Shown here piece after piece: positions 56,712 to 64,000 of a stretch of 64,000 nt of DNA. Location of the stretch: positions 28,030-92,029 of the forward strand of contig NZ_FNNG01000006.1 in the NCBI RefSeq assembly GCF_900106765.1, given 5' to 3'. Source of the DNA: Tepidimicrobium xylanilyticum (GTDB taxonomy: Bacteria; Bacillota; Clostridia; Tissierellales; Tepidimicrobiaceae). The number at the start of each line of letters is the position of its first letter. The stretch's first letter is position 1. The notes beneath the pieces were generated by a model that saw only the letters and a list, made by a program, of their open reading frames with translations, searched no databases and was not told where the DNA came from. Both the position numbers and the translations under genes were made by a program.

Positions 56712-57119
56712 CTATTTACCCCCTTCTTGGATCACATTTTTAATTTTATCAAACTCACCTATTAGCTGATCAATTACAGCATTATACATTATTGTATTCT
56801 TAGCTAAATCTGCCATCTCCGTATCTATATTCACATTGTTTTTGTCAAACCTATAAGAAAGGTTCCTATTAACATCAATACTTGGTTGTATTTCTGTTAA
56901 TCTGGTAGGAGATGGTAAATGTTTTTCATGGGTTTTTACCAATTTAGTATTATCTTTTGATAGTGCTTCCCTCAATTTATCCTCAAAACTCACTGTAAGC
57001 TTTTTGTAATTAGGCGTATTAGCATTAGCTATATTATGTTTAATGACCTTATCACGAAGCCAAATGCCATCCAACACCTTATTAAACAATTCAATTTTGG
57101 TATCTAGACCTTTATACAT
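56712..57119 (-). CDS. flgB: flagellar proximal rod protein FlgB
   Basis: First gene of the 38-gene fla/che operon. The 135-residue rod protein has LRDKVIKHNIANANTPNYKK, the family N-terminal motif, and a C-terminal helix region (NVNIDTEMADLAKNTIMYNA). GAGGTG precedes the ATG, in a leader of only about 17 bases from the promoter at 57143-57171. Confidence 0.97.
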   Translation of the reverse strand: MYKGLDTKIELFNKVLDGIWLRDKVIKHNIANANTPNYKKLTVSFEDKLREALSKDNTKLVKTHEKHLPSPTRLTEIQPSIDVNRNLSYRFDKNNVNIDTEMADLAKNTIMYNAVIDQLIGEFDKIKNVIQEGGK

Positions 57120-57142
57120 ATCAAATCACCTCGTTATCTTAA

Positions 57143-57177
57143 ATCATAATAAATATGGCCAGAAATTTCAACAATTT
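57143..57177 (-). promoter_or_regulatory. fla/che operon promoter with CodY-like box
   Basis: TTGAAA (57166-57171) and TATGAT (57143-57148), both 5/6, with a 17-base spacer, 24 bases before flgB. A sequence at 57163-57177 (AAATTGTTGAAATTT on the minus strand) matches the CodY consensus AATTTTCWGAAAATT at 11 of 15 positions and covers the -35. In B. subtilis CodY represses the fla/che promoter, so this fits, though 11/15 is weak in AT-rich DNA. Confidence 0.65.
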
Positions 57178-57193
57178 ACCATGTTTTTTTCTT

Positions 57194-57337
57194 AATTTGT
57201 ATGCAAATTTACAAAGTTCGTATTTCTATGCCACTAATCTATATAATACAATAATTATCAACATTTTCATAGTAAAAAAATGCATAAAATGTTAATTGTG
57301 TCTATAGACCTACTATATGCCTAAAGATATAGACCTA
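57194..57337. repeat. repeats and palindrome in the codY-flgB gap
   Basis: The 264-base gap holds a palindrome AATTTG-TATG-CAAATT (57194-57209) some 22 bases upstream of the flgB -35, and, just past the codY terminator, two direct copies of TATAGACCTA (57303-57312 and 57328-57337) 25 bases apart, interleaved with two copies of CCTAAAGAT (57320-57328, 57334-57342). They could bind regulators of the flagellar operon; no known factor is assigned. Confidence 0.45.
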
Positions 57338-57341
57338 AAGA

Positions 57342-57376
57342 TAAAAAAAAGTAGTGGTATAATACCACTACTTTTT
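57342..57376 (-). terminator. terminator after codY
   Basis: GTAGTGGTAT and ATACCACTAC (57351-57371) form a near-perfect hairpin flanked by A runs and T runs; on the minus strand it is followed by eight U residues. It starts about eight bases after the codY stop and would also work on the plus strand. Confidence 0.9.
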
Positions 57377-57383
57377 GATTGTT

Positions 57384-58166
57384 TTATTCTTTCAATTTAT
57401 CAAGCTCTTCTAACAATTTGTCATTTAATATTCTAATATGGGTCCCTTTCATACCTAAGGACCTAGATTCAATAACTCCTGCAGATTCCAGTTTTCTTAA
57501 AGCATTGACTATTACCGACCTTGTAATTCCCACTCTGTCAGCAACTTTGCTTGCCACTAGCAATCCTTCTTCTCCATCTAACTCTTCAAAAATATGCTCC
57601 ATTGCTTCCAATTCAGAGTAGGATAAGGTGCTAATAGCCATCTGTACCATAGCCCTTTTTCTTGATTCTTCTTCCATCTCCTCAGTCTTAGACCTAAGTA
57701 TTTCCATTCCCACTATGGTAGCACTATATTCAGCCAATACTAAATCATCTTCTGTGAATAATCTACCAAACCTTGCCAGAACAAGGGTACCCAGTCGTTC
57801 CCTACCGCTAATGATAGGTATGATAGTCACTATTTTATCTGGATAATCGCAATGAGAAGTTTGATCGAATACACATTCAGTGGTTTCTTCAACGTTTTCT
57901 CTAGTTTCCGTCACCCTTAGAAGTTCATCGTTATAACTTTTAGGAAATCTTTTCTCCTTTACTACTTCCATCTGTATAATATCGCATTCAAAACCTGTTG
58001 CCAATTCATAACCTAGTACTTTTCCCTTCTTGCTTGCAATATAAACATTAGCATCTAAAATCTCACTTAGTATCTTACTTAATTCTTGAAATGACACGGG
58101 ATTTGAACCTGAACTCTGCAGTGTTTTATTTAATCTTCTTGTTTTTTGCAATAAACTTTCAGTCAT
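57384..58166 (-). CDS. codY: GTP-sensing transcriptional pleiotropic repressor CodY
   Basis: Global nutritional regulator responding to branched-chain amino acids and GTP. The 260-residue protein has the N-terminal GAF ligand domain and the C-terminal winged helix with [20 protein letters not shown] (205-224) and [12 protein letters not shown], nearly identical in motif to B. subtilis CodY. AGGAGG precedes the ATG. Last gene of hslV-hslU-codY; CodY-like boxes occur before hslV and flgB, suggesting self-control and flagellar control. Confidence 0.98.
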   Translation of the reverse strand: MTESLLQKTRRLNKTLQSSGSNPVSFQELSKILSEILDANVYIASKKGKVLGYELATGFECDIIQMEVVKEKRFPKSYNDELLRVTETRENVEETTECVFDQTSHCDYPDKIVTIIPIISGRERLGTLVLARFGRLFTEDDLVLAEYSATIVGMEILRSKTEEMEEESRKRAMVQMAISTLSYSELEAMEHIFEELDGEEGLLVASKVADRVGITRSVIVNALRKLESAGVIESRSLGMKGTHIRILNDKLLEELDKLKE

Positions 58167-58178
58167 CTATATCCTCCT

Positions 58179-59564
58179 CTATAATATATATTTTGATATA
58201 TCTTTTTCGTATATATAAGCCATTAACTTTTTGTTAACATAATCTTTGTCAATTACTATTTCCTTCACATCTAAATCTGGTGCTTCAAAAGAAATATCTT
58301 CAAGTAGCTTTTCCATTACCGTTTGCAATCTTCTTGCTCCTATGTTTTCTGTCTGTTCATTGGAGATATATGCTACCTTTGCTATTGCATCTATTGCATC
58401 CTCGGTAAATTCTAAATTTATACCTTCAGCCCCAAGTAAATATTTATATTGCTTTGTTATGGCATTTTTAGGTTTGACTAAAATCTCTTTGAAGTTATCT
58501 TCTGTCAAGCTTTCCAACTCAACTCTGATGGGAAATCTTCCTTGTATTTCTGGTATTAAATCCCCAACCTTGGACACGTGAAAAGCTCCTGCTGCAATAA
58601 ACAATATGTGGTCCGTTTTAACGGGGCCGTATTTAGTCATAACGGTAGTACCCTCGATTATCGGTAGTATATCCCTTTGAACACCTTCTCTAGATACGTC
58701 GGGGCCACCGCTATAAGATTTACCCGCGATCTTATCTATTTCATCTATGAAGATCATACCATTTTCTTCTGCCTGTTTAATCCCCAATTCAATAACTTCA
58801 TCCATATCTATCAATTTTTGGGCTTCTTGATTACTTATTATCCTCTTTGCTTCTTTTACAGTTACTTTTTTCTTCTTCATTTTCTTTGGTAATAAATCTC
58901 CAAAAATATCTCCCATATTAATATTGTATTCTTCCATTCCAAGCCCACTAAATAACTCTATAGTTGAGTTATGGGTATCTTCTACTTGAATTTCTATTAT
59001 TTCATTATCTAATTCGCCTTTTAACAATCTTTCCTTCAATTCTTTACGCTTTATCTTTACATTCTCATTTTCTTCTTCAACTAAATGATCCTTTTCTTCT
59101 ACAGTACCAAATAACATCTCGATTGGATTATTACTCCTTTTCCGACTAGGAAAAGGCAACATGATTTCTACTATTTTATCATTTGCTAATTCTTTACTTT
59201 TTTCATAGACTTGTTCAATTTTCTTTGCCTTTATCATTCTAATAGATTCTTCAACCAAATCCCTCACCATGGAATCCACATCTCTTCCAACGTAACCTAC
59301 TTCTGTAAACTTGGTTGCTTCAACTTTTACAAAAGGAATATCCACCAATTTTGATAGGCGTCGAGCAATTTCTGTTTTTCCTACTCCAGTAGGCCCAATC
59401 ATGAGTATGTTTTTAGGCTTTACTTCATCCTTAAACTCATCAGGTAGCAAACTCCTTCTATACCTGTTTCTAAGGGCAATAGCTACAGCCTTTTTAGCTT
59501 CCTTTTGGCCTATTATATATTTATCCAATTCCTTCACTATTGATTTAGGAGTCAAATCTTTCAT
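58179..59564 (-). CDS. hslU: HslU (ClpY) ATPase subunit of the HslUV protease
   Basis: AAA+ unfoldase feeding HslV. With ATG 59564 (product starts [20 protein letters not shown]) it has 461 residues: Walker [11 protein letters not shown] (57-66), pore loop [15 protein letters not shown], the variable I domain (about 110-240), Walker B IFIDEIDK, and the C-terminal [27 protein letters not shown], eight bases upstream, overlaps the hslV stop; the longer reading adds 23 residues without a site. Confidence 0.97.
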   Translation of the reverse strand: MKDLTPKSIVKELDKYIIGQKEAKKAVAIALRNRYRRSLLPDEFKDEVKPKNILMIGPTGVGKTEIARRLSKLVDIPFVKVEATKFTEVGYVGRDVDSMVRDLVEESIRMIKAKKIEQVYEKSKELANDKIVEIMLPFPSRKRSNNPIEMLFGTVEEKDHLVEEENENVKIKRKELKERLLKGELDNEIIEIQVEDTHNSTIELFSGLGMEEYNINMGDIFGDLLPKKMKKKKVTVKEAKRIISNQEAQKLIDMDEVIELGIKQAEENGMIFIDEIDKIAGKSYSGGPDVSREGVQRDILPIIEGTTVMTKYGPVKTDHILFIAAGAFHVSKVGDLIPEIQGRFPIRVELESLTEDNFKEILVKPKNAITKQYKYLLGAEGINLEFTEDAIDAIAKVAYISNEQTENIGARRLQTVMEKLLEDISFEAPDLDVKEIVIDKDYVNKKLMAYIYEKDISKYIL

Positions 59565-59577
59565 CCTATATTCCCCC

Positions 59578-60108
59578 TTAGAGTACTTCAACAGTAACAT
59601 TATCGTTGGTATATACACAAATTGATGATGCAATTAATATTGATTCTCTTGCTATCTCTTCAGCAGTTAAATTAGCATATTTCAGTAGGGCCTTCCCTGA
59701 AGCAAGCGCAAAACTTCCACCAGAACCAATAGCAACTATACCCTCTTCAGGTTCTATCACCTCTCCATTTCCTGACACTAAAAGCAAATTCTCTTTATCT
59801 GCTGCTATCAATAGGGCCTCTAATTTCCTAAGCATCTTATCTCTTCGCCAATCCTTAGCTAATTCTACTGCAGCTCTCTTTAAATTGCCACTATACTGTT
59901 CTAGCTTTTCTTCTAATATCTCACCCAAGGTTAATGCATCAGCAACTGCTCCAGCAAAACCTATTATAACATTACCATTGTAAATTTTTCTAACCTTTTT
60001 TGCAGTGTTCTTCATAATTGTAGTATTTCCAAAGGTTATTTGTCCATCTCCAGCAATAGCAATTTGACCATCTTTCCTCACCGCTATAATCGTTGTCCCA
60101 TTTAGCAT
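59578..60108 (-). CDS. hslV: HslV (ClpQ) peptidase subunit
   Basis: Proteasome-like N-terminal threonine peptidase. From ATG 60108 the 176-residue precursor begins [14 protein letters not shown]; processing after Gly4 would expose Thr5 as nucleophile. [24 protein letters not shown] and [14 protein letters not shown] are conserved. ATG 60108 is chosen over GTG 60117 because GGTGGGGTG then lies six bases upstream, while it overlaps the GTG. It opens the hslV-hslU-codY operon. Confidence 0.97.
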   Translation of the reverse strand: MLNGTTIIAVRKDGQIAIAGDGQITFGNTTIMKNTAKKVRKIYNGNVIIGFAGAVADALTLGEILEEKLEQYSGNLKRAAVELAKDWRRDKMLRKLEALLIAADKENLLLVSGNGEVIEPEEGIVAIGSGGSFALASGKALLKYANLTAEEIARESILIASSICVYTNDNVTVEVL

Positions 60109-60147
60109 GTTTAACACCCCACCATTATGTGCTAATCCTTTTGTTAT

Positions 60148-60179
60148 AGTTTTCAGAATATTTCATCATCTATATTATA
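60148..60179 (-). promoter_or_regulatory. CodY box and -10 element before hslV-hslU-codY
   Basis: A consensus TATAAT (60174-60179, minus strand) is followed 11 bases later by AATATTCTGAAAACT (60148-60162), which matches the CodY box AATTTTCWGAAAATT at 13 of 15 positions with an intact TTCTGAAAA core. No good -35 is visible. The box would lie at about +5 to +19, where CodY could block elongation or initiation, giving autorepression. Confidence 0.65.
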
Positions 60180-60214
60180 GATTACTACATAATTAACAAA
60201 AAGTACAGTAATTT

Positions 60215-62299
60215 TTACTTCCCATCGATTCTACTATAATTACAATCCTTATTAATACATTTTATCATTATCCCTTTTTTAGACTTTTTCTTTATCATAA
60301 TTCCATTACAATTAGGACATTTTTCTTTAATAGGCTCATACCAGGATACAAAATTACATTCAGGATAGTTGCTGCAGCCATAAAATATCCTTCCTCTTTT
60401 AGATTTTCTTCTAACAATTTCTCCTCCACAATTTGGACATGGCACTCCCAACTCATCTAATATTGGTTTAGTATTCTTACATTCTGGATACCCAGGACAT
60501 GCCAGAAATTTACCATACCTGCTATGTTTAATCACCATATACTTGCCACATTTTTCGCAAACTTCATCGGTAACTTGATCTTCAATCTTAATTTTATCAA
60601 TCTCCTCCTCTGCAACTTTTAACTCTTTTTTAAATTGATCGTAAAACTCTTCAATGACTAGTTGCCAAGGATATTTTCCTTCAGCTATTTCGTCTAATTT
60701 ATCCTCCAGCTCTTTAGTAAATTTTTCATTAATAATATTCTTAAAATACTCTTTTAAAAGGTCATTTACCAAGATACCTAATTCTGTAGGCACAAAAGAC
60801 TTATTTGCTAAGTTTACATATTCCCTACTTAATATGGTAGAAATTATAGGTGCATAGGTACTAGGTCTACCTATTCCCAATTCTTCAAGAGTCTTGACTA
60901 AGGAAGCTTCCGTATATCTAGCTGGAGGTTGAGTAAAGTGCTGATTGGGTTCAATTTTATTGACTTTAACTAGTTCTTCAACTTGGAAGCTAGGCATTTC
61001 CCTTTCACTTTCATTTCCTTCCTCTGCCTTATATACCTTTAAAAAACCATCAAAAACTAATTTAGAACCAGAAGCTCTAAATATTATGTTGTTACTAAAA
61101 ATCTTTACCGATATGGTTTCATATTTTGCATGGCTCATCTGAGAGGCTACAAATCTATTCCATATCAATTGGTATAATTTAAACTGATCTTGAGTCAATG
61201 AACTTTTTATATCTTCAGGTCTTCTTAATACTGATGTGGGCCTTATACCTTCATGGGCATCTTGAGCTTCCTTTTTACTCCTATTAACATAGGATTTTCC
61301 ACCATTACTGTAATCTTTCCCAAACTTACCTTCAATGAAGGATTTAGTCAGTTTAATAGCCTCGCTAGAAACCCTAGTAGAATCGGTTCTCATATAGGTA
61401 ATCAAACCAACTGTACCTTCCCCTTCTATATCAACGCCCTCATATAATTGTTGAGCTAACATCATAGTCTTTTTGGTAGTAAAACCTAATTTCTTAGATG
61501 CATCCTGTTGTAAGGTACTAGTGGTATAAGGCGGATATGGATTTCGTTTCTTATTTCCCTTTTTTACTTCTCTAATAATAAAATTATCTTTATCTATCGA
61601 TTTCAATATTCCATCTACTTCTTTTCTATTAGACAGCTCTACTTTCTTTTCTTCCCCATTTTCATATATTCCATAGAAATTAGCCTCAAATATGGTACCA
61701 TCTTTTTCTAATAAAGCTACTATAGTCCAATACTCTTCAGGTACAAAATTCTCAATCTCTTTTTCTCTATCACAAATGAGTTTTACTGCAACAGATTGAA
61801 CTCTCCCAGCACTTAAACCTTTTTTAATCTTCCTCCATAAAAGCGGACTAATTTTATACCCCACTAATCTATCCAATATTCTCCTTGCCTGTTGGGCGTC
61901 AACTAAATCCATATTTATTGGTCTAGGTTTTTTAACAGCTTTTAAAACAGCATCCTTAGTTATTTCATTAAACTCAACTCTAATAGGTTCATCTTCATCA
62001 ATCCCTAAAATATGGGCTAAATGCCAGGATATAGCTTCCCCTTCCCTATCAGGGTCCGTTGCTAATAAAATTCTATCTGCTTTTTTAGCCTCATTTTTCA
62101 ATTCCTGTACTATTGGCCCTTTCCCCCTGATAGTTATATATTTAGGTTCGAAATTATTATCAGTATCAATACCTAAACTACTCTTTGGCAAATCCCTTAT
62201 ATGTCCCACAGAAGCTTTGACTTTATAATTTCCCCCTAAAAATTTTTTTAAAGTTTTTGCCTTTGCAGGTGATTCAACGATAACTAAATTCTTTTGCAA
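60215..62299 (-). CDS. topA: DNA topoisomerase I
   Basis: Type IA enzyme relaxing negative supercoils. The 694 residues contain the TOPRIM domain (VIVESPAKAKTLKKFLG, ATDPDREGEAISWHL), the active Tyr in GLITYMRTDSTRVS, and three C-terminal zinc fingers: CEKCGKYM..CPGYPEC, CPNCGGEI..CSNYPEC and CPNCNGIM..CINKDC. TTG start at 62299 with GGAGGTG six bases upstream. Followed by hslV with no strong terminator. Confidence 0.98.
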   Translation of the reverse strand: MQKNLVIVESPAKAKTLKKFLGGNYKVKASVGHIRDLPKSSLGIDTDNNFEPKYITIRGKGPIVQELKNEAKKADRILLATDPDREGEAISWHLAHILGIDEDEPIRVEFNEITKDAVLKAVKKPRPINMDLVDAQQARRILDRLVGYKISPLLWRKIKKGLSAGRVQSVAVKLICDREKEIENFVPEEYWTIVALLEKDGTIFEANFYGIYENGEEKKVELSNRKEVDGILKSIDKDNFIIREVKKGNKKRNPYPPYTTSTLQQDASKKLGFTTKKTMMLAQQLYEGVDIEGEGTVGLITYMRTDSTRVSSEAIKLTKSFIEGKFGKDYSNGGKSYVNRSKKEAQDAHEGIRPTSVLRRPEDIKSSLTQDQFKLYQLIWNRFVASQMSHAKYETISVKIFSNNIIFRASGSKLVFDGFLKVYKAEEGNESEREMPSFQVEELVKVNKIEPNQHFTQPPARYTEASLVKTLEELGIGRPSTYAPIISTILSREYVNLANKSFVPTELGILVNDLLKEYFKNIINEKFTKELEDKLDEIAEGKYPWQLVIEEFYDQFKKELKVAEEEIDKIKIEDQVTDEVCEKCGKYMVIKHSRYGKFLACPGYPECKNTKPILDELGVPCPNCGGEIVRRKSKRGRIFYGCSNYPECNFVSWYEPIKEKCPNCNGIMIKKKSKKGIMIKCINKDCNYSRIDGK

Positions 62300-62324
62300 T
62301 GATTACACCTCCGATTAAATATTA

Positions 62325-63425
62325 CTAAGTTGATAAGGTAAATATGCTTCCTCCTATTTCCTTAATAACCCCTTTTAATTCTAATATGGTTAAAATACTA
62401 TTGATAGTTGATATATCTATTCCAGTATTTACCGCTATATTGTCAGCATGAATTGGCCCTTCTTTCATAGTTTCTAACACTTTTACCTCACTAGAACTAA
62501 ATTGGTCATAATCTAGTTCTACTCTCCTTTTATTGCTCAGTTTTTCTTGTAATTCATGTATCTCTTCTACTACATCTTCAATATCCATTATTAATTTAGC
62601 TCCATCTTTAATCAACTTATTAGTTCCTTTGCTAAATATGCTATTAATATTCCCGGGTAGGGCAAAAACTTCTTTTCCCTGTTCTAGTGCATGGTGCGCT
62701 GTTATTAGAGAACCGCTTTTCTCCTTAGCTTCGATTACTATTACCCCTAAAGACAATCCACTGATTATCCTATTTCTTTGAGGAAAATTGTAGGATAAAG
62801 GTGGTGTCCCCAAAAAAAATTCTGAAATTATAGCTCCATTTTTAGGAATCTCCTCGAACAAAGCCTTATTCGTATTAGGATATACTATATCAATTCCATT
62901 TCCAAGTACACCTATAGTTCTACCCTTTTTTTCTAAAGCTTTCCTATGAGCTATCGCATCTATGCCTAAAGCTAAACCACTTACTATAGTTACCCCTAAA
63001 TCCACCAATTCTTCAGCAAATTTTTCTGTAGCCCATTTCCCATAAGAAGTAGTTTTTCTAGAGCCCACTATAGCTATGGATAAATTGTCATCTTCAGTTA
63101 AACTTCCTTTTACATATAAAACTTTTGGGCTGTCACAAATATAGTGTAACCTATCTGGATAATTTTTGTCAAAAACAGTAACCACATCTATGTTCTGCTT
63201 TTCAAAATTATAAAATAATCTTTTAAGATAATCCTCATTACGATAATTTATTAATCTATCCTTTATTTCTGTATTAATATCATTTAAACTATATATGGCA
63301 TCAGAAGATGAATACCATAAATCCGTTAGTTCAGGTACTTGTTTCATTATCTTGTCAATAGTCTTATTCCTTATACTTAGACTATTTAACCAAACCAACA
63401 CACTTTTGTTGGTGATTATTGACAT
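62325..63425 (-). CDS. dprA: DNA-processing protein DprA
   Basis: Binds incoming single-stranded DNA and loads RecA in transformation. The 366-residue protein has an N-terminal SAM-like part, the Rossmann fold with VGSRKTTSYGKWATEKFAEE and IVSGLALGIDAIAHRKAL, LGNGIDIVYP, SEFFLGTPPLSYNFPQRNR and ALPGNINSIFSKGTN, and a C-terminal winged helix. ATG 63425 follows GGAGGT by seven bases and overlaps no neighbour. Confidence 0.96.
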   Translation of the reverse strand: MSIITNKSVLVWLNSLSIRNKTIDKIMKQVPELTDLWYSSSDAIYSLNDINTEIKDRLINYRNEDYLKRLFYNFEKQNIDVVTVFDKNYPDRLHYICDSPKVLYVKGSLTEDDNLSIAIVGSRKTTSYGKWATEKFAEELVDLGVTIVSGLALGIDAIAHRKALEKKGRTIGVLGNGIDIVYPNTNKALFEEIPKNGAIISEFFLGTPPLSYNFPQRNRIISGLSLGVIVIEAKEKSGSLITAHHALEQGKEVFALPGNINSIFSKGTNKLIKDGAKLIMDIEDVVEEIHELQEKLSNKRRVELDYDQFSSSEVKVLETMKEGPIHADNIAVNTGIDISTINSILTILELKGVIKEIGGSIFTLST

Positions 63426-63430
63426 TTGCG

Positions 63431-64000
63431 TTACCTCCAATATTTTTTATCAGTGCTCCTGTATCTTATAGCTTCCAATACATGATTTTCAAGTATTAAA
63501 TCTTCACCATCTAAATCTGCAATGGTCCTACTAATTTTTAAAATCTTGTTATAACTTCTTGCGCTAAACCTAAACTTATTAAAAGCTTCCCTTATTATTT
63601 TTTCTGCCCCTTTAGTTAATTTGCAACACTGTTTTACGTCATTTGAATTTAGTTGAGAATTGCTATAAATACTTTTATTTCTATATCTATCAAGCTGAAT
63701 CCTTCTTGCCTTTTCTACTCTTGTTCTAATATCTTTAGAGGATTCGATATTTTTTTCTCCCTTTAATTCTTTATAGGCTACGGGTGAAACTTCAATATGA
63801 ATGTCGATTCTATCTAATAGTGGACTGCTAAGTTTCCCAAGGTATTTTTCTATGCTGCTTTGTGAACAAGTGCATTCGTGATAGGGATCCCCATAATATC
63901 CACACGGACATGGATGTATTAGCAAAAAGCAAAACCATAACTTTAGAATACCCTATATATAATGTAGAAACTCTACCTGAGTCTTCCCTTGGAGAAAGAT
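63431..64000 (-). pseudogene. ComM/YifB-type Mg-chelatase-like ATPase, 5' part cut and frameshifted
   Basis: The open C-terminal part (to 63955) is clear YifB: HPCPCGYYGDPYHECTC, SPLLDRIDIHIEV, and the C-terminal SARSYNKILKISRTIADLDG. Just upstream the same frame has a stop (TAG at 63953-63955), while the neighbouring frame continues with family-like sequence PREDSGRVSTLYIGYSKVMV then LLFAN up to the same point. This is a frameshift around 63920-63930, either a real pseudogene or an assembly error near the window end. The N-terminus lies outside. Confidence 0.75.

Noticed and set aside
60181..60214. terminator between topA and hslV
   Set aside because: Only a five-pair AT stem precedes a U run, too weak to call.
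1..64000. CRISPR arrays, tRNA or rRNA genes, insertion sequences or prophage
   Set aside because: No regular spaced repeats, cloverleaf-like or rRNA-like segments, transposase or phage genes were found; almost all DNA is explained by core genes.

Overview
The window is a stretch of chromosome from an AT-rich, low-GC Gram-positive bacterium, most likely an anaerobic, endospore-forming, motile member of the Clostridia or Tissierellia. Four things point there: PolC-type DNA polymerase, CodY and the topA-hslV-hslU-codY-flagella gene order; AGGAGG-type ribosome binding sites with many TTG and GTG starts; sporulation-linked genes (YlmC/YmxH family, PdaB-like deacetylase, M16 peptidase, TepA); and a Bacillus/Clostridium-style fla/che operon. 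The species cannot be named from sequence alone. Every supported gene lies on the minus strand, so transcription runs from right (64000) to left (1).

Right end (about 57.4-64 kb): the C-terminal part of a ComM/YifB-type ATPase that looks frameshifted at the window edge, then dprA, topA, hslV, hslU and codY. A 13/15 match to the CodY box lies just downstream of a TATAAT element in front of hslV, and a strong terminator follows codY.

Middle (25.4-57.1 kb): one compact run of 38 flagellar and chemotaxis genes, flgB to a swrB-like gene. In order it covers rod (flgBC, fliE), MS/C ring and export ATPase (fliFGHIJ), hook building (motE-like, fliK, flgD, TIGR02530 gene, flgE), stator (swrD, motAB, fliL), switch (fliM, fliY, cheY), export gate (fliOPQR, flhBA), placement GTPases (flhFG), a PilZ protein, chemotaxis (cheB, A, W, C, D), the flagellar sigma factor, fapA, a small unknown gene and a swrB-like gene. 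A well-formed sigma-A promoter (TTGAAA-17-TATGAT) sits directly before flgB, with a weaker CodY-like box on its -35. FlgD carries an unexpected C-terminal FIVAR-like domain.

Left-middle (13.8-25.3 kb): rpsB-tsf-pyrH-frr (translation and UMP supply), then uppS-cdsA-rseP-ispG (isoprenoid, phospholipid, membrane proteolysis), an inserted mgtC-family gene, and polC. dxr and proS, which often sit in this cluster, are absent here.

Left (0.2-13.6 kb): rimP-nusA-rnpM-infB-rbfA-nrnA-truB-ribF-rpsO-pnp (ribosome maturation and RNA metabolism), a terminator, then the PdaB-like deacetylase, M16 peptidase, dut, a YlmC-family gene and tepA. The last 200 bases hold a promoter-like site with a palindrome but no recognisable gene.

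No rRNA, tRNA, CRISPR array, insertion sequence or prophage was seen. The most interesting signals are the FlgD-FIVAR fusion, the CodY-like sites framing the codY/flagellar junction, the 19-bp inverted repeat between rpsO and pnp, and several unusual leaders.
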